Assembly (NCBI RefSeq): GCF_025666195.1
Contig: NZ_CP102592.1
Coordinates: forward strand, 3,720,001 to 3,784,000
Length of the DNA stretch: 64,000 nucleotides
Direction of reading: 5' to 3'
Source of the DNA: Xanthomonas sp. CFBP 8443
Lineage (GTDB): Bacteria > Pseudomonadota > Gammaproteobacteria > Xanthomonadales > Xanthomonadaceae
Shown here: in pieces, positions 1 to 9,600 of the stretch
Layout of the letters: the number at the start of each line of letters is the position of its first letter
Position numbering within the stretch: the stretch's first letter is position 1
The notes under the pieces: model-generated
The model's input: the letters and a program-made list of their open reading frames with translations, nothing else
What the model was told of the DNA's origin: nothing
The model's database searches: none
Position numbers and translations under genes: made by a program

Positions 1-59
1 GCGCCGTGCGCGAATGAGCGATCCGGCGCCGCAGCTATCAGCGAAAGCAGCGCGGACTT

Positions 60-540
60 TCCCCTGTAGGAGCGGTTTCAACCGCGACACAGACCCCGGC
101 GATCGCGGGCTTCGGCAGCGTCGGGACTGAAGTCCCTCCCACAGTGCACGCCAGCCGACTAACCGCATGCCCCTTTGTAGGAGCGGTTCCAACCGCGACA
201 CAGACCACAACGCGATAGCGTAGTTCGGCAGCGTCGGGACTGAAGTCCCTCCCACAGTGCACCGAACCAACTAACCGCAAGCCTCCTTGTAGGAGCGGTT
301 TCAACCACGACACAGACCACGACGCGATCGCGGACTTCGGCAGCGCCGGGACTGAAGTCCCTCCCACAGTGCGCCCAGCCAGCTAACTGCAAGCTCCTTG
401 TAGGAGCGGTTTCAACCGCGACACACACCACGACGAAGCAGCAAACTTCGGCAACCGGCGGGGCTGGCGCCCTCCCACAGTGCCCAAGGAAGCCCGACCG
501 CAAGCCCCCTGTGGGAGCGACTTCAGTCGCGACGAACGGA
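60..540. repeat. Tandem array of REP-like palindromes, about 111 bp period
   Basis: Five copies of a GTAGGAGCGGTTTCAACCGC-type hairpin begin at about 66, 177, 289, 400 and 511, a spacing of 111-112 bp. Each is followed by a spacer and a second palindrome of the form GGGACTGAAGTCCCTCCCAC and a CAGTGC box. The last unit carries the GACTTCAGTC variant. Short open frames across the array are by-products of the periodicity. A second array of the same design lies at 39677-40372. Confidence 0.85.
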
Positions 541-700
541 GCCTGCCACCAACCATCGATCTGGTGACATGCAGAGGCCGAAGCTCCTTCTGCAATGTCG
601 CGGACACTGACCGCAATCCGCATCATCGGCGGCAACCAAGATCGCTCCACCCCATACCGTCGCTGCGGTCCGATCACCCACGCACAAACCACCAGCGCCC

Positions 701-1438
701 CTACTCCGGCAACAGCGCCACCATCCGCCGCACCCGCTCCACATCGGTCTGCATGCGATCGCCGCCCAGGCTGCGCACATGCGGATGCGGCGCCAGCGCC
801 CGCGATGCCAGCGGCCCGCGCGCCGAACCATGAAACTCGCGCGCACCGGTCAGCGCCCGCAATCGCGCCAGATTGGTATCGGACACCCCCGACCCGGGCA
901 TCACGCTCAAACGCGCACCCGCCTGCTGCACCAACGCCGCGATCAGCGCTGCGCCCTCCTCCGCCGTCTCGCGCGCGCCGGACGTCAGCACCCGCTCGCA
1001 CCCCAACGCGATCGCATCCTCCAGCGCCCGCCGCGGATCGGCGCTGACGTCGATGGCGCGATGGAACGTGACGCCGAGCGATCCCGCCGCCGCGACCAGC
1101 ACTCGCATCGTCGCCATGTCGACCTCACCGGCCGGATCCAGCGCACCCAGCACCACCCCGTCGCAGCCCAGGCGCACGCACTGCTCCACGTCGCGGCGCA
1201 TCGCCTCCACTTCCGCTTCGTCGAACACGAAATCGCCGACCCGCGGACGGATCAGCACATACAGCGGAATGCGCAATTGATCGCGCAACACCGCCAGCGT
1301 GCCGAACGACGGCGTCAGCCCGCCGCCGTCCAGGCCGCCGCACAATTCCACCCGCATCGCCCCGCCAGCCTGCGCCGCCAGCGCCGAGCCGGTCGAATCG
1401 GCGGCCACCTCCAGCCCCATCTTCACCACCTCGCTCAT
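701..1438 (-). CDS. cutC: CutC family protein
   Basis: This 245-residue protein matches the CutC TIM-barrel family. The N-terminal part reads LEVAADS, then RVELCGGLDGGGLTPS, followed by PLYVLIRPR and GCDGVVLGALD, then TFHRAID and LTSG, and SVMPGSGV near the C-terminus. The family was first linked to copper homeostasis in E. coli, but its biochemical role is still debated. The chosen ATG at 1438 overlaps the stop codon of the upstream asparaginase gene (ATGA), so the two are probably translationally coupled. An internal ATG at MGLEVAAD, seven codons in, is an alternative start that would fit the family N-terminus slightly better. Confidence 0.88.
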   Translation of the reverse strand: MSEVVKMGLEVAADSTGSALAAQAGGAMRVELCGGLDGGGLTPSFGTLAVLRDQLRIPLYVLIRPRVGDFVFDEAEVEAMRRDVEQCVRLGCDGVVLGALDPAGEVDMATMRVLVAAAGSLGVTFHRAIDVSADPRRALEDAIALGCERVLTSGARETAEEGAALIAALVQQAGARLSVMPGSGVSDTNLARLRALTGAREFHGSARGPLASRALAPHPHVRSLGGDRMQTDVERVRRMVALLPE

Positions 1439-2484
1439 GCGGCCGGCTCCGCGAAATGGCTCTGTCCAGGCAGCAACAGATCCTGTTGCTGCGCATCGCA
1501 GACCGCGTAGCTGAAACCGGGCTGGATCGCGAACGCACCGACCTCGCCGCGCTTGTTCATCGCCAGGAACCCGACCTGCAGATCGCGGGTCAGCTGCGGC
1601 TTGCGCCGCACGATGCGCATCACCACCTCGCGGCAGGCCTCGGCCGGGCTCTTGCCCTGGCGCATCATCTCCACCACCGCGAAACTGCCGACATTGCGGA
1701 TCACCTCTTCGCCGACGCCGGTGGACGTGGCACCGCCGACCTCGTTGTCGACATACAACCCGGCGCCGATGATCGGACTGTCGCCGACCCGCCCGTGCAT
1801 CTTCCACGCCATGCCGCTGGTGGTGCAGGCCCCTGACAGATTGCCGTGCGCGTCCAGCGCCAGCATGCCGATGGTGTCGTGGTTGTCCTTGCCGCCAGGC
1901 AGCGTGCCCTTCTGGTACGCGCGGTTCTCGATGTTCGCTTCCGGCGCGTACTTGGAGGTCTTCAGCCACTCCTTCCACACCTTCTCCGAAGACGGCGTCA
2001 GCAACTTGGTGCGCTCGAAGCCTTGCGCCAGCGCGAACTGCAGCGCCCCGTCGCCGACCAGCATCACGTGCGGCGTCTTCTCCATCACCCGCCGCGCCAC
2101 CGAGATCGCATGCACGATGTCCTCCAGCGCCGCGACCGACCCGCAGCCGCCGGTGTGGTCCATGATGCAGGCATCGAGCGTGACCCGCCCATCGCGGTCG
2201 GGATAGCCGCCCAGCCCCACGGTGGGATTGTTCGGATCGGCCTCCGGCACCTTCACCCCGGCCTCCACCGCATCCAACGCCGCGCCACCGCGCGACAGCA
2301 CCTGCCACGCCGCCTGGTTCGCCGCGATCCCGAAGTCCCAGGTCGAGATCACCCGCGCCGCACCACGCGGCAGCGGCGCGACGCTGCCCTTGGAGCTCGC
2401 CCACGCGCGCGGCAACGCGGCGGCCAGGCCGGTGGCGAGGGCGCCGAAGGCGGCGGTCTTCAGGAAGTGGCGGCGTTCGTGCAT
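1435..2484 (-). CDS. N4-(beta-N-acetylglucosaminyl)-L-asparaginase, exported
   Basis: This 349-residue protein belongs to the Ntn-hydrolase glycosylasparaginase family, which cleaves the GlcNAc-Asn bond left after breakdown of N-glycoproteins. It opens with RRHFLKTAAFGALATGLAAA, a twin-arginine-like signal, so export through Tat is likely. Family landmarks are STWDFG, GGAALDAVEAGV, VGLGGYPDRDG, MDHTGGCGSVAALE and the autocleavage site HDTIGMLALD. The Thr of DTIG, near residue 211, becomes the N-terminal nucleophile after self-cleavage. The gene is first of a two-gene unit with cutC. A decayed partial copy of its 5' end and upstream region lies at 3447-3825. Confidence 0.9.
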   Translation of the reverse strand: MHERRHFLKTAAFGALATGLAAALPRAWASSKGSVAPLPRGAARVISTWDFGIAANQAAWQVLSRGGAALDAVEAGVKVPEADPNNPTVGLGGYPDRDGRVTLDACIMDHTGGCGSVAALEDIVHAISVARRVMEKTPHVMLVGDGALQFALAQGFERTKLLTPSSEKVWKEWLKTSKYAPEANIENRAYQKGTLPGGKDNHDTIGMLALDAHGNLSGACTTSGMAWKMHGRVGDSPIIGAGLYVDNEVGGATSTGVGEEVIRNVGSFAVVEMMRQGKSPAEACREVVMRIVRRKPQLTRDLQVGFLAMNKRGEVGAFAIQPGFSYAVCDAQQQDLLLPGQSHFAEPAA

Positions 2485-2826
2485 TGGGTGGCTCCGGCGC
2501 GGGAAGGAAGGGCGCAGCGAGAAGATCGCACGCGGCTAGCCTTGCATCATGCGGCAGAGTGGGAGTGGATTGAATGGGGGGCTGTGACGACGGCGCCAGC
2601 TGAGGCCAAGACCAACGCGTCGACACGGCCCGCCAGCGGCCACCGCGATAGCACACGCCTACATAGCCGCTGCTCAGCAAGATCTGCAGCGGGCGGGAGG
2701 TCATCAGCAGGATCCGCCACGGAAGCTGGCGAGGCATCGGTCGCAAACGCATGCCACTCAGATGGGGCGGTTGCCATGTCCTAGAAAGGCGAACACGACA
2801 ACTCCCAAAGTAGCCAAGCGCCGAGA
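2485..2826. other. Intergenic region upstream of the asparaginase gene
   Basis: No credible gene is seen. The segment at about 2536-2572 (GCATCATGCGGCAGAGTGGG and flanks) is repeated in diverged form at about 3790-3826 upstream of the asparaginase pseudogene. The duplication therefore includes the upstream region, where the promoter of this minus-strand gene should lie. Confidence 0.5.
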
Positions 2827-3402
2827 CTAGCGAATGGAATCCAACAGCGTCTGAGCTGCCTGCCTTACATGGGCAGCCGGATCGTCCAGGTAAGGCGTTA
2901 TCAGATAAGCGTCATCAGCGGAGATAAGCCCGTCCAGTTCATCAATCGCGTTTTCTCGAACAATTGGATCCTTGTCATCCAGGCCCGTCAGCAGCAGCGG
3001 CAGTGCGTCCTTACCGAGCGCTTCTTTTGCATATCTGAGCGCCGCGCCCCGGACGTAGGGAGAAGCATGGTGCAGTTGCGATGAAATGATCGGCCATTCC
3101 GCCGAACCGATCCGCCTCAAGCCATCAATAGCAGCGGCGACAACCAACGCCTCATCATGATGGAGGAAGCTTTTGATCGTCGGCTCACTCTCAATAGAAG
3201 AAGCTATCCCCAAGCCACAGATACCTGCGCGCAGACGTTTACTGGAGAGACTACCCAGAACACTTTCCAACGCATGTCGGTAGTCCTTAGCCAACTCAGC
3301 AGCGACGACATCATAGAAATCGTCATCATCAAGGATTTCGCAGAAAAAAAGCCCCATTAGCTCATCAAATGACTTCCCGACTATACTAATTAGAGTAGTC
3401 AT
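2827..3402 (-). CDS. HEAT-repeat protein
   Basis: This 191-residue protein shows no signal peptide or membrane segment. Its C-terminal two thirds is made of HEAT-like helical repeats: EALVVAAAIDGLRRIG, SPYVRGAALRYAKEALG, DPIVRENAIDELDGL and AAHVRQAAQTLL. HEAT repeats form a protein-binding solenoid, so a partner-binding role is inferred, but the partner is unknown. The ATG at 3402 is preferred over a TTG at 3420 because GGGGGCAGG lies just upstream at a good distance. The gene sits between the intact asparaginase gene and its broken copy, and its base composition is clearly more AT-rich than cutC. It may have arrived with the rearrangement that made the duplication, or it may be an immunity-like gene of the nearby Rhs island. 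Confidence 0.65.
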   Translation of the reverse strand: MTTLISIVGKSFDELMGLFFCEILDDDDFYDVVAAELAKDYRHALESVLGSLSSKRLRAGICGLGIASSIESEPTIKSFLHHDEALVVAAAIDGLRRIGSAEWPIISSQLHHASPYVRGAALRYAKEALGKDALPLLLTGLDDKDPIVRENAIDELDGLISADDAYLITPYLDDPAAHVRQAAQTLLDSIR

Positions 3403-3446
3403 CAGCCTGCCCCCCAGCAAATACGACGAATTTTATTCAAGCCCTT

Positions 3447-3738
3447 ACCACGATCGGGATAGCCGCCCAGCCCTACCGTCAGATTATTGGGGAGCGGCCT
3501 CCGGAACCCGCACCCAGGCTTCCACCGTATCCAGCGCCGCCACGCCCTGCGACAGCACCTGTCACGCCGCCTGGTCGCCGCGATCCCGAAGCCCCAAGTC
3601 GAGATCACACGCCGCGCCGCGCGGCAGCGGCGTAACCCGCTTACTAGACGCGGCCCATACGTGCGGAAGCGCGGTGACCAGAGCCGTGGCGACGGCGCCG
3701 AAGACTGCGGTCTTCAGGACGTGGCGGCGTTGGGGCAT
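3447..3738 (-). pseudogene. Decayed 5' fragment of a second glycosylasparaginase gene
   Basis: Reading from an ATG at 3738, the sequence encodes MPQRRHVLKTAVFGAVATAL and continues to LPRGAA, parallel to the first 45 residues of the intact gene at 1435-2484. It then loses frame. In other frames ISTWGFGIAA and VGLGGYPDRG can be recognised, matching the intact protein up to about residue 98. Similarity stops at about 3447. No downstream part (autocleavage site, C-terminus) is present. The upstream region (3739-3826) also matches that of the intact gene. This is a truncated, frameshifted duplicate and should not make an active enzyme. Confidence 0.85.
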
Positions 3739-3866
3739 AGGGGAAAACTCCGGCGGTGGAAGAGTGCTCGGGCGACGCACGCCGAGCCTCACATCGTGCG
3801 GTAGAGTAGGACGAGATTGAGCGCCTCGCTTGTCAGCGGATCACTCTCAGCTACCGCCTAGGAAAC

Positions 3867-4394
3867 CTAGATCACGACACCCGACCTTTTTAACTCTTCA
3901 GAAATTAAGGAGCCCCACTTTTTGACAGGTCCAAATTGGCTATCAGCTAGCAACAGAGAAATTCCACGAGCCCCACGCAAATCCCCTTGTGCCAAGGCAC
4001 GTGTAAAGTACGTGATTGCAACATCACCCTGACCGTTCCGCATCGCGGTCTCGCCAATCCAAATACTGGCATCGCTGGATCCAAAACAAGAAGCCTTTCG
4101 CATCAATGACCCAGCCTTACGACTAGACTTAGCTCCGCCCTCGCCAAGCAAAACCATCGACGCAAGATTAAAGGAAGCATCCGCATCACCTTGCTCGGCA
4201 GCCTTCGAATACCAATATCTAGCCAGTACAAGATTAGCCTCGACTCCATCCCCAATGGCATAGGAAGTAGCAAGAGTCGACTGAGCGGAAGCGTCTCCGC
4301 TCTCAGCAAGTTCTTTTAAGCTCGATATGTTCACATCAACAAAGTCATTTTCTTTTTCCACCCTTCCAACCTCTACAACTTCCGGCAAGGCCAT
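3867..4394 (-). CDS. Sel1-repeat protein, putative immunity protein of the orphan Rhs tip
   Basis: This 175-residue, probably cytosolic protein contains Sel1-like (TPR-related) repeats: GDASAQSTLATSYAIGDGVE, then LARYWYSKAAEQGDADASFN followed by LASMVLLGEG, and a degenerate repeat ending AITYFTRALAQGDLRGARG. Its start codon lies 50 bp inside the 3' end of the Rhs tip gene (4345-5088). This tight overlap is typical of toxin-immunity pairs, and Sel1-repeat immunity proteins are known for some secreted bacterial effectors. An immunity role is inferred from context only. Its AT-rich composition, unlike the surrounding chromosome, fits transfer together with the tip. A general Sel1 scaffold protein is the alternative. 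Confidence 0.65.
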   Translation of the reverse strand: MALPEVVEVGRVEKENDFVDVNISSLKELAESGDASAQSTLATSYAIGDGVEANLVLARYWYSKAAEQGDADASFNLASMVLLGEGGAKSSRKAGSLMRKASCFGSSDASIWIGETAMRNGQGDVAITYFTRALAQGDLRGARGISLLLADSQFGPVKKWGSLISEELKRSGVVI

Positions 4395-5088
4395 TGCAAT
4401 GCTTCTTCATGCAACCGACAGGTGTATTCATATTCGCAGCATCCCATGCATTGTTCCAAGCCTGCGCATCATTGGAACCCACGCCAAGCCCGTAAATAAA
4501 ATCGGGACATTGACAACCCTCCTGAGTTCGACCTCGGCCTGACGAACCATTTTCTTCAGCCTTGCATTTCATCACACACCAACTTCCATTCCGCCCAGCA
4601 CGCCCAACTGTTCGCCCCCAATCACGCGCGGTTGTGCCGTCCGCGGCAGTCGCTCGATCCCAAGGATCCGAGCTTGAATAATAGCCCTCTGGCACCCTCT
4701 CACTACCTGGAAATGGAATTGCAGGAGGCCACCACCAAGGAACCACAATAACGCGATCGAGCCCTGCTGGATCCACATAGCCGAGTGGTGCATGCTCAAC
4801 GTAGCTGTATGTTGAAGGTCCACCATCAAGCCCAATTGGGTCACTTTGCATGTACCGCCCAATGCCGGCGTCATAGTCTCGGAAGTAGTTCTGATTGAAC
4901 CCCGATGCTGCATCGTAGCGCTGCCCCGGGAAGCGCATGTCGAACACGAGTGCCGCGCCGTCCTTGTCCGGGTCTTGGTCCGGTGGGGTATTGCCGAAGG
5001 CTTCGCCCTTCAGGTCCCACGTCCAGATCGCGACATCGCGGACCGGATCGATCACTGCGCGGGGGGTGCCCAGGTGGTCCGGCTGCAC
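4345..5088 (-). CDS. Orphan Rhs C-terminal module with cysteine-rich tip
   Basis: The open frame of 247 codons (GTG at 5088) begins in the Rhs core with QPDHLGTPRAVIDPVRD. It continues through RYDAASGFNQNYFRDYDAGI and GRYMQSDPIGLDGG to the tip boundary PLGYVDPAGL. This matches the P-x4-DPxGL motif at which Rhs proteins are cleaved to release the tip. The following segment of about 140 residues has no match I recognise. It opens with a Trp/Pro-rich stretch (VPWWWPPAIPFPG) and ends with seven cysteines (SWCVMKC, EGCQCPDF, VGCMKKHCNGLAGSC) and a basic tail (WKGGKRK). I infer a polymorphic toxin tip. It has no intact N-terminal delivery part of its own, because the upstream core is scrambled. Confidence 0.7.
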   Translation of the reverse strand: MQPDHLGTPRAVIDPVRDVAIWTWDLKGEAFGNTPPDQDPDKDGAALVFDMRFPGQRYDAASGFNQNYFRDYDAGIGRYMQSDPIGLDGGPSTYSYVEHAPLGYVDPAGLDRVIVVPWWWPPAIPFPGSERVPEGYYSSSDPWDRATAADGTTARDWGRTVGRAGRNGSWCVMKCKAEENGSSGRGRTQEGCQCPDFIYGLGVGSNDAQAWNNAWDAANMNTPVGCMKKHCNGLAGSCRGWKGGKRK

Positions 5089-6036
5089 GTAATGCAGGCC
5101 GTTGCTCGCCAGCAGGCCGACCGGCAGGTCGCCGGTTGCCGGTGGCGTCGTAGCTGTAGCCGTCGATCACCGTGCCAGTGGGACCGTCCTTGAACGCGGT
5201 CAGCCGGCCCAGCGCGTCGTAGTTCAGGCTGACCACCGGAGCGGTGTTGCCCGCGGCGGTCAGGGCACTGAGGTTACCGGCCGGATCGAAGGCGAAGCCG
5301 GTGCTCAGGCCGTCGCTGCGGGTGTCGCTGACCGCCAGCGGATGGTAGTCCTGGTCCAGCACGCGCTGCATCGGGCGGCCGTTGCCGTAGGACCAGCTGG
5401 CCACCGGGCCGAACGGGTAGTAGGTGGCATTGCCCAACAGTACTTGCCGCGTGCCGCCGGCCGGGGTCACACCCACCTCCGTGGTCTGGCCTTGGGCGTT
5501 GCGCACGTAGTCCACCGCCGCGCCATCGGGATAGGTCAGCTGGCTCAGCTGACCGGCTTTGGTGTAGGCGTAGCGCAATACGAACACCTTGCCATTGGTG
5601 GTCTGCACCTTGTGTACCAGGTCGCCGAAGCGGTCGTAGCAGTAGTCGGTGATGCCGCTGCCGTCCTGCATGCGGGTCAGACGGCCGACCGCGTAGGTCT
5701 CGCCACTGGCGCACGTAGTCAGGTGATCTGGCTGCATGTAATGCAGGCTGTTGCCCGCCAGCATGCCGACCGGCAGGTCATCCAGCCAGATGGCCTGCTG
5801 CAGCGCGGCGCCGTTGTTATCGTAGTCGCCCAGCCAGTGCCCGGTTTCGTCGTACAGCGTGTAGGTGCTGGCGGTACCCAGGAACTTGCGGACCTGCTCG
5901 CCGCGCCCGTTGTATTGGCAGTTCATCACCACTGCGCTGAGGCGGTGATTGGTGGCCGGATAGGTATAGGTCTGCGTCGTGGTGTCGACCTTGCCGCTGA
6001 GCCGATTTCCGGTGGCATCGTAGCTTTGGCCGGGAG
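5089..6036 (-). pseudogene. Scrambled Rhs core remnant
   Basis: Reading leftward, three blocks of Rhs core can be matched to the intact gene at 6634-11304, but in the wrong order. The first block (about 6036-5735) runs from YDATGNRLSGKV to LHYMQPDHL and lacks about 40 residues present in the intact protein. The second block (about 5735-5140) jumps back to an earlier part, CASGETYAVGRLTRMQDGSG through SYDATGNR. At about 5125-5145 the sequence jumps to DLPVGLLASNGLHY with a change of frame, and this leads into the tip at 4345. There is no start or secretion signal. The blocks are 85-95% similar to the intact gene by eye, so the damage looks recent. Confidence 0.8.
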
Positions 6037-6256
6037 AGGCCGAATGGAGCAGGCGCGCTTGATACATGCCTATGCATGCGGGCGTATATTCCGTGGAAGT
6101 ATTCGGTGCCAAGCGATGCGCCATATAGGGCAGAGCACGATTCGCCTTGCACGGGCGGATCGGGAGCGCAAGCCGAATTTTGTGGGCCAGAACTTCTGTA
6201 CTAGGATTGCTTTTCGATGGGCGCGGATCGAGCGGCGGCTAAGTCCGGTGCTGACT

Positions 6257-6619
6257 TCATTTGTATCTAACCACATCAATCACGTGTAGATCGGCCTTGG
6301 CTATTTTGTATTGCGCACCGCCTCCACGCAAAAGCTGTCCTTTATACGGCTTTGGCAAGAATGTTACAACATAGCTGTCTTTTTCACCATGCATGGTAAT
6401 TTGATAATTTTCTATGTCTGAAAAATAAATCGACAATTCGGAAGAACCATCAGCTTGACCAACGATGCTCTTCGAAAATTCTTGATATGCGGCTTCCCCG
6501 GCAAGAAAGATTTTGGGAGGTAAGGAACCTCTATTGTCACTCGCAGCAGCACCTCCTACGGCAAGGCTGATTGCAATCGTACAAATATTTCGAATGATGC
6601 CGGGGTTAATTTTAGACAT
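6257..6619 (-). CDS. Exported small protein, putative immunity protein of the Rhs toxin
   Basis: This 120-residue protein begins MSKINPGIIRNICTIAISLA and reaches AVGGAAAS, a Sec signal peptide with cleavage near residue 28. The mature part of about 90 residues is predicted to be beta-rich (SELSIYFSDIENYQITMHG, DSYVVTFLPKP) and matches no family I recognise. The ATG at 6619 is chosen because AAGGG lies 6 bp upstream; an earlier ATG at 6649 would overlap the rhs gene. It follows the rhs stop codon by 14 bp and is AT-rich, the usual position and composition of an immunity gene. Periplasmic location would fit a toxin that is active in the periplasm or arrives there. The immunity role is inferred. 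Confidence 0.6.
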   Translation of the reverse strand: MSKINPGIIRNICTIAISLAVGGAAASDNRGSLPPKIFLAGEAAYQEFSKSIVGQADGSSELSIYFSDIENYQITMHGEKDSYVVTFLPKPYKGQLLRGGGAQYKIAKADLHVIDVVRYK

Positions 6620-6633
6620 ATCTAGCCCTTGAA

Positions 6634-9600
6634 TTATCGACATGTGCAAGCGTCGCCGTTATTTGGTTTCGGGTATGGCAAAACAGTAGTATTTCCGGTA
6701 TTTGGATCATATTTTTTTATTTTCCCTGCCGGAGTTCCGAGATACCCAATATTACCATTTTGAGCCGCAGCATTGTCCGCGGTAATTCCCGTGATGTCGG
6801 GATTTGAAAAATTTTCGTTGTCGTATCCCGGGTCATTAGCGCCATGAGTGTGATAATCACCAACGCTATTCGGCCCGACAGGTCCTGGGCTGGATCCCGC
6901 CATGCTACCCCGGCTAGGGGAAGTATATGAAAACGTCCCATTAGGGTTGCGATAAATCCTGCCTGCGTACTCAGCACCTTCTCTGATCGATGTGTAATTT
7001 ATGTCGTTAATCGCATTGGCTCCAGCTTTGTCCTTCGTTGGATAGCAGTCACCAGGCGCTAGTCCTAACGGATCAGTTCGGTTTACAGAATTCCCTCCGA
7101 CGTAGGAGTACGTGTTAATCCCGCCATTTAACCCAATTGGATCACTCTGCGAATACCGACCAATGCCAGGGTCGTAGTCCCGGAAGTAGTTCTGATTGAA
7201 CCCTGTCGCCGCATCGTAGCGTTGGCCAGGGAAGCGCATGTCGAACACAAAGGCCGTGCCGTCGCTGTCCGGGTCCTGATTCGGCGGAGTGTTACCGAAA
7301 GCTTCGCCCTTCAAGTCCCATTTCCAGATCGCGACGTCGCGGACCGGATCGATCACTGCACGCGGAGTGCCCAGGTGATCTGGTTGCACGTAGTGCAGAC
7401 CATTGCTCGCCAGCACGCCGACCGGCAGATCGTCCAGCCAGATCGCTTGTTGCAGTGCTTGGCCAGTGGAGTCGTAGTCGCCCAGCCAGTGCCCGGTTTC
7501 GTCGTACAGCGTGTAAGTACCGGCCGTGCCCAGGAACTTGCGGACCTGCTCGCCGCGTCCGTTGTACTGGTAGTTCATCACCGCCGCGCCCGCACGCTTG
7601 GCCTGGGCCATGCGGCCGTTGGTGTCGTACACGAATTCCCGCGCCGTGCCACCGATCGACAGCGTATTGCCTATCGCGTCGTAGGTGCGCGCGATGCCGG
7701 CGACCGCGCCGAGGCGGTGGCTGGTGGTCGGATAGGTGTAGCTCTGCGTGGTGGTGTTGACCTTGGCGCTAAGCCGGTTGCCGGTGGCGTCGTAGCTGTA
7801 GCCGTCGATCACCGCGCCCGTCGGGCCGTCCTTGAAGGCGGTCAATCGGCCCAGCGCGTCGTAGTCCAGGCTGACCACCGGAGCGGTATTGCCCGCGGCG
7901 GTCAGGGCGCTGAGATTGCCGGCCGGGTCGAAGGCGAAGCCGGTACTCAAGCCATCGCTGCGGGTGTCGCTGACCGCCAGCGGACGGTAGTCCTGATCCA
8001 GCAGGCGCTGCATCGGACGGCCGTTGCCATAGGACCAGTTCGCCACCGGGCCGAACGGGTAGTAAGTGGCATCGCCCAGCAGCACCTGTCGTGTGCCGCC
8101 GGCCGGGGTCACGCCGACCTCGGTCGTCTGGCCCTGGGCATTGCGGACGTAGTCCACCGCCGCGCCGTCGGGATAGGTTAGCCGGCTCAGCTGGCCTGCC
8201 TTGGTATAGGCGTAGCGCAGCACGAACACCTTGCCATTGGTGGTCTGCACCTTGCGCACCAGATCGCCGAAGCGGTCGTAGCAGTAGTCGGTGGTGCCGC
8301 TACCGTCCTGCATGCGGGTCAGACGGCCGACCGCGTAGGTTTCGCCGCTGGCGCAGACGGTCTGGCTCACGTCGTAGGTGTAGGTGACGTTGAGGCTGCT
8401 GGTCGGATAAGCGACTTGGATCAGCCGGTTCAGGGCGTCGTAGCTGTAAGTGGTGGTGACGTTGCGCGCATCGGTCTGGCTGGCACGGTTGCCGGCGCTG
8501 TCATATGTGTAGGTCGTCGTGCCGGTATCCGGGCTGGTCAGCGTGGTCAGGTCGCCAAGGCCGTTGTAGACATAGGTGGTGTCCAGGCCCTTTGGATCGG
8601 TGACCTTGGTCAGGTTGTCGAGCGCGTCGTAGCTCAACTTGGTCTCGGCCGCGATACCGCCCACGTCCTGCAGCGTGCGGGCCAGGCGGTTGAGCGGGTC
8701 GTAGTCGTTCTGGGTGACGTGGCCGAGCGCGTCGGTCACGGTCTTGGTGTTGCCGTTGGCGTCGTAGCCGAAGTCGGTCGGGTCGCCGCTGGCGGTGGCC
8801 TGAGTGGAAAGCTGGCCGAGTTGATTGTAGATCCGTGACAGCGTGCGCTTGAGTGTGCCGGACGCATCCTTGGTGTCTTCCTTGACCCGGTTGCCGGCAT
8901 TGTCCAGCGTGTAGTGCAGGGTGTTGCCGGTGTTGTCGGCAATATCAGTCAGGCGGTGCGCCGGATCGTAGGTGAAGCGGGTGAACGCGCCATCGGGCTG
9001 TGTCACCTGCTTGACCAGCCCGGTCGGCCAGTAGTCGATCAGGGTGATGTGGTCGTCGCTCTCGCTGCTGTCGTCGCTACCGCGCACCTTGCTGGCGGTG
9101 AGCCAGCCCCGTGGGTGGTAGGTGTAGTCGGTGACGAGGCCATTGGCGTCCTTCACCGACAGCACGCGACCAGCGCCGTCATAGGCCAAGTACTCGGTGG
9201 TCCGACCAAGGGCATTGCTGATCTTCCACAGGTCACCCTTGTGGTGCGCACAGGTGGCCGGTGCCGCGGTGCAGGCGCTGTCGTCGCTGGGGTAATAGGT
9301 ATAGCGGGTGGTGTCGTCGACGTCGGTGCGGGCGCCATCGACTGCCTTGAGCAGGCCCAGGATCGGACAGGTACTGTCGGTCGCGGCCACGTCGGACGCT
9401 TCGCAGTAGCTGTACGTCAGCGTGCGCTGTTCGCTGGAGGTCGTGCCGCTGGTCGACATCTGCACCGGTTGCAGTCGGCCGTTATAGGTGTAGGAAAGGG
9501 TACGCCCGCCGCTCTGCACCGACAGCACGCGATTGCTGGCGGCGGCCGTGCGCGTCGTCGTCGTGCGCTCCTGCGGTTGCCCGATGGCATCGCGGACGGT

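Noticed and set aside
4345-6250. Insertion sequence as cause of the Rhs rearrangement
   Set aside because: No transposase fragment or terminal inverted repeat was found between the Rhs fragments; the 6037-6256 stretch has no recognisable content.
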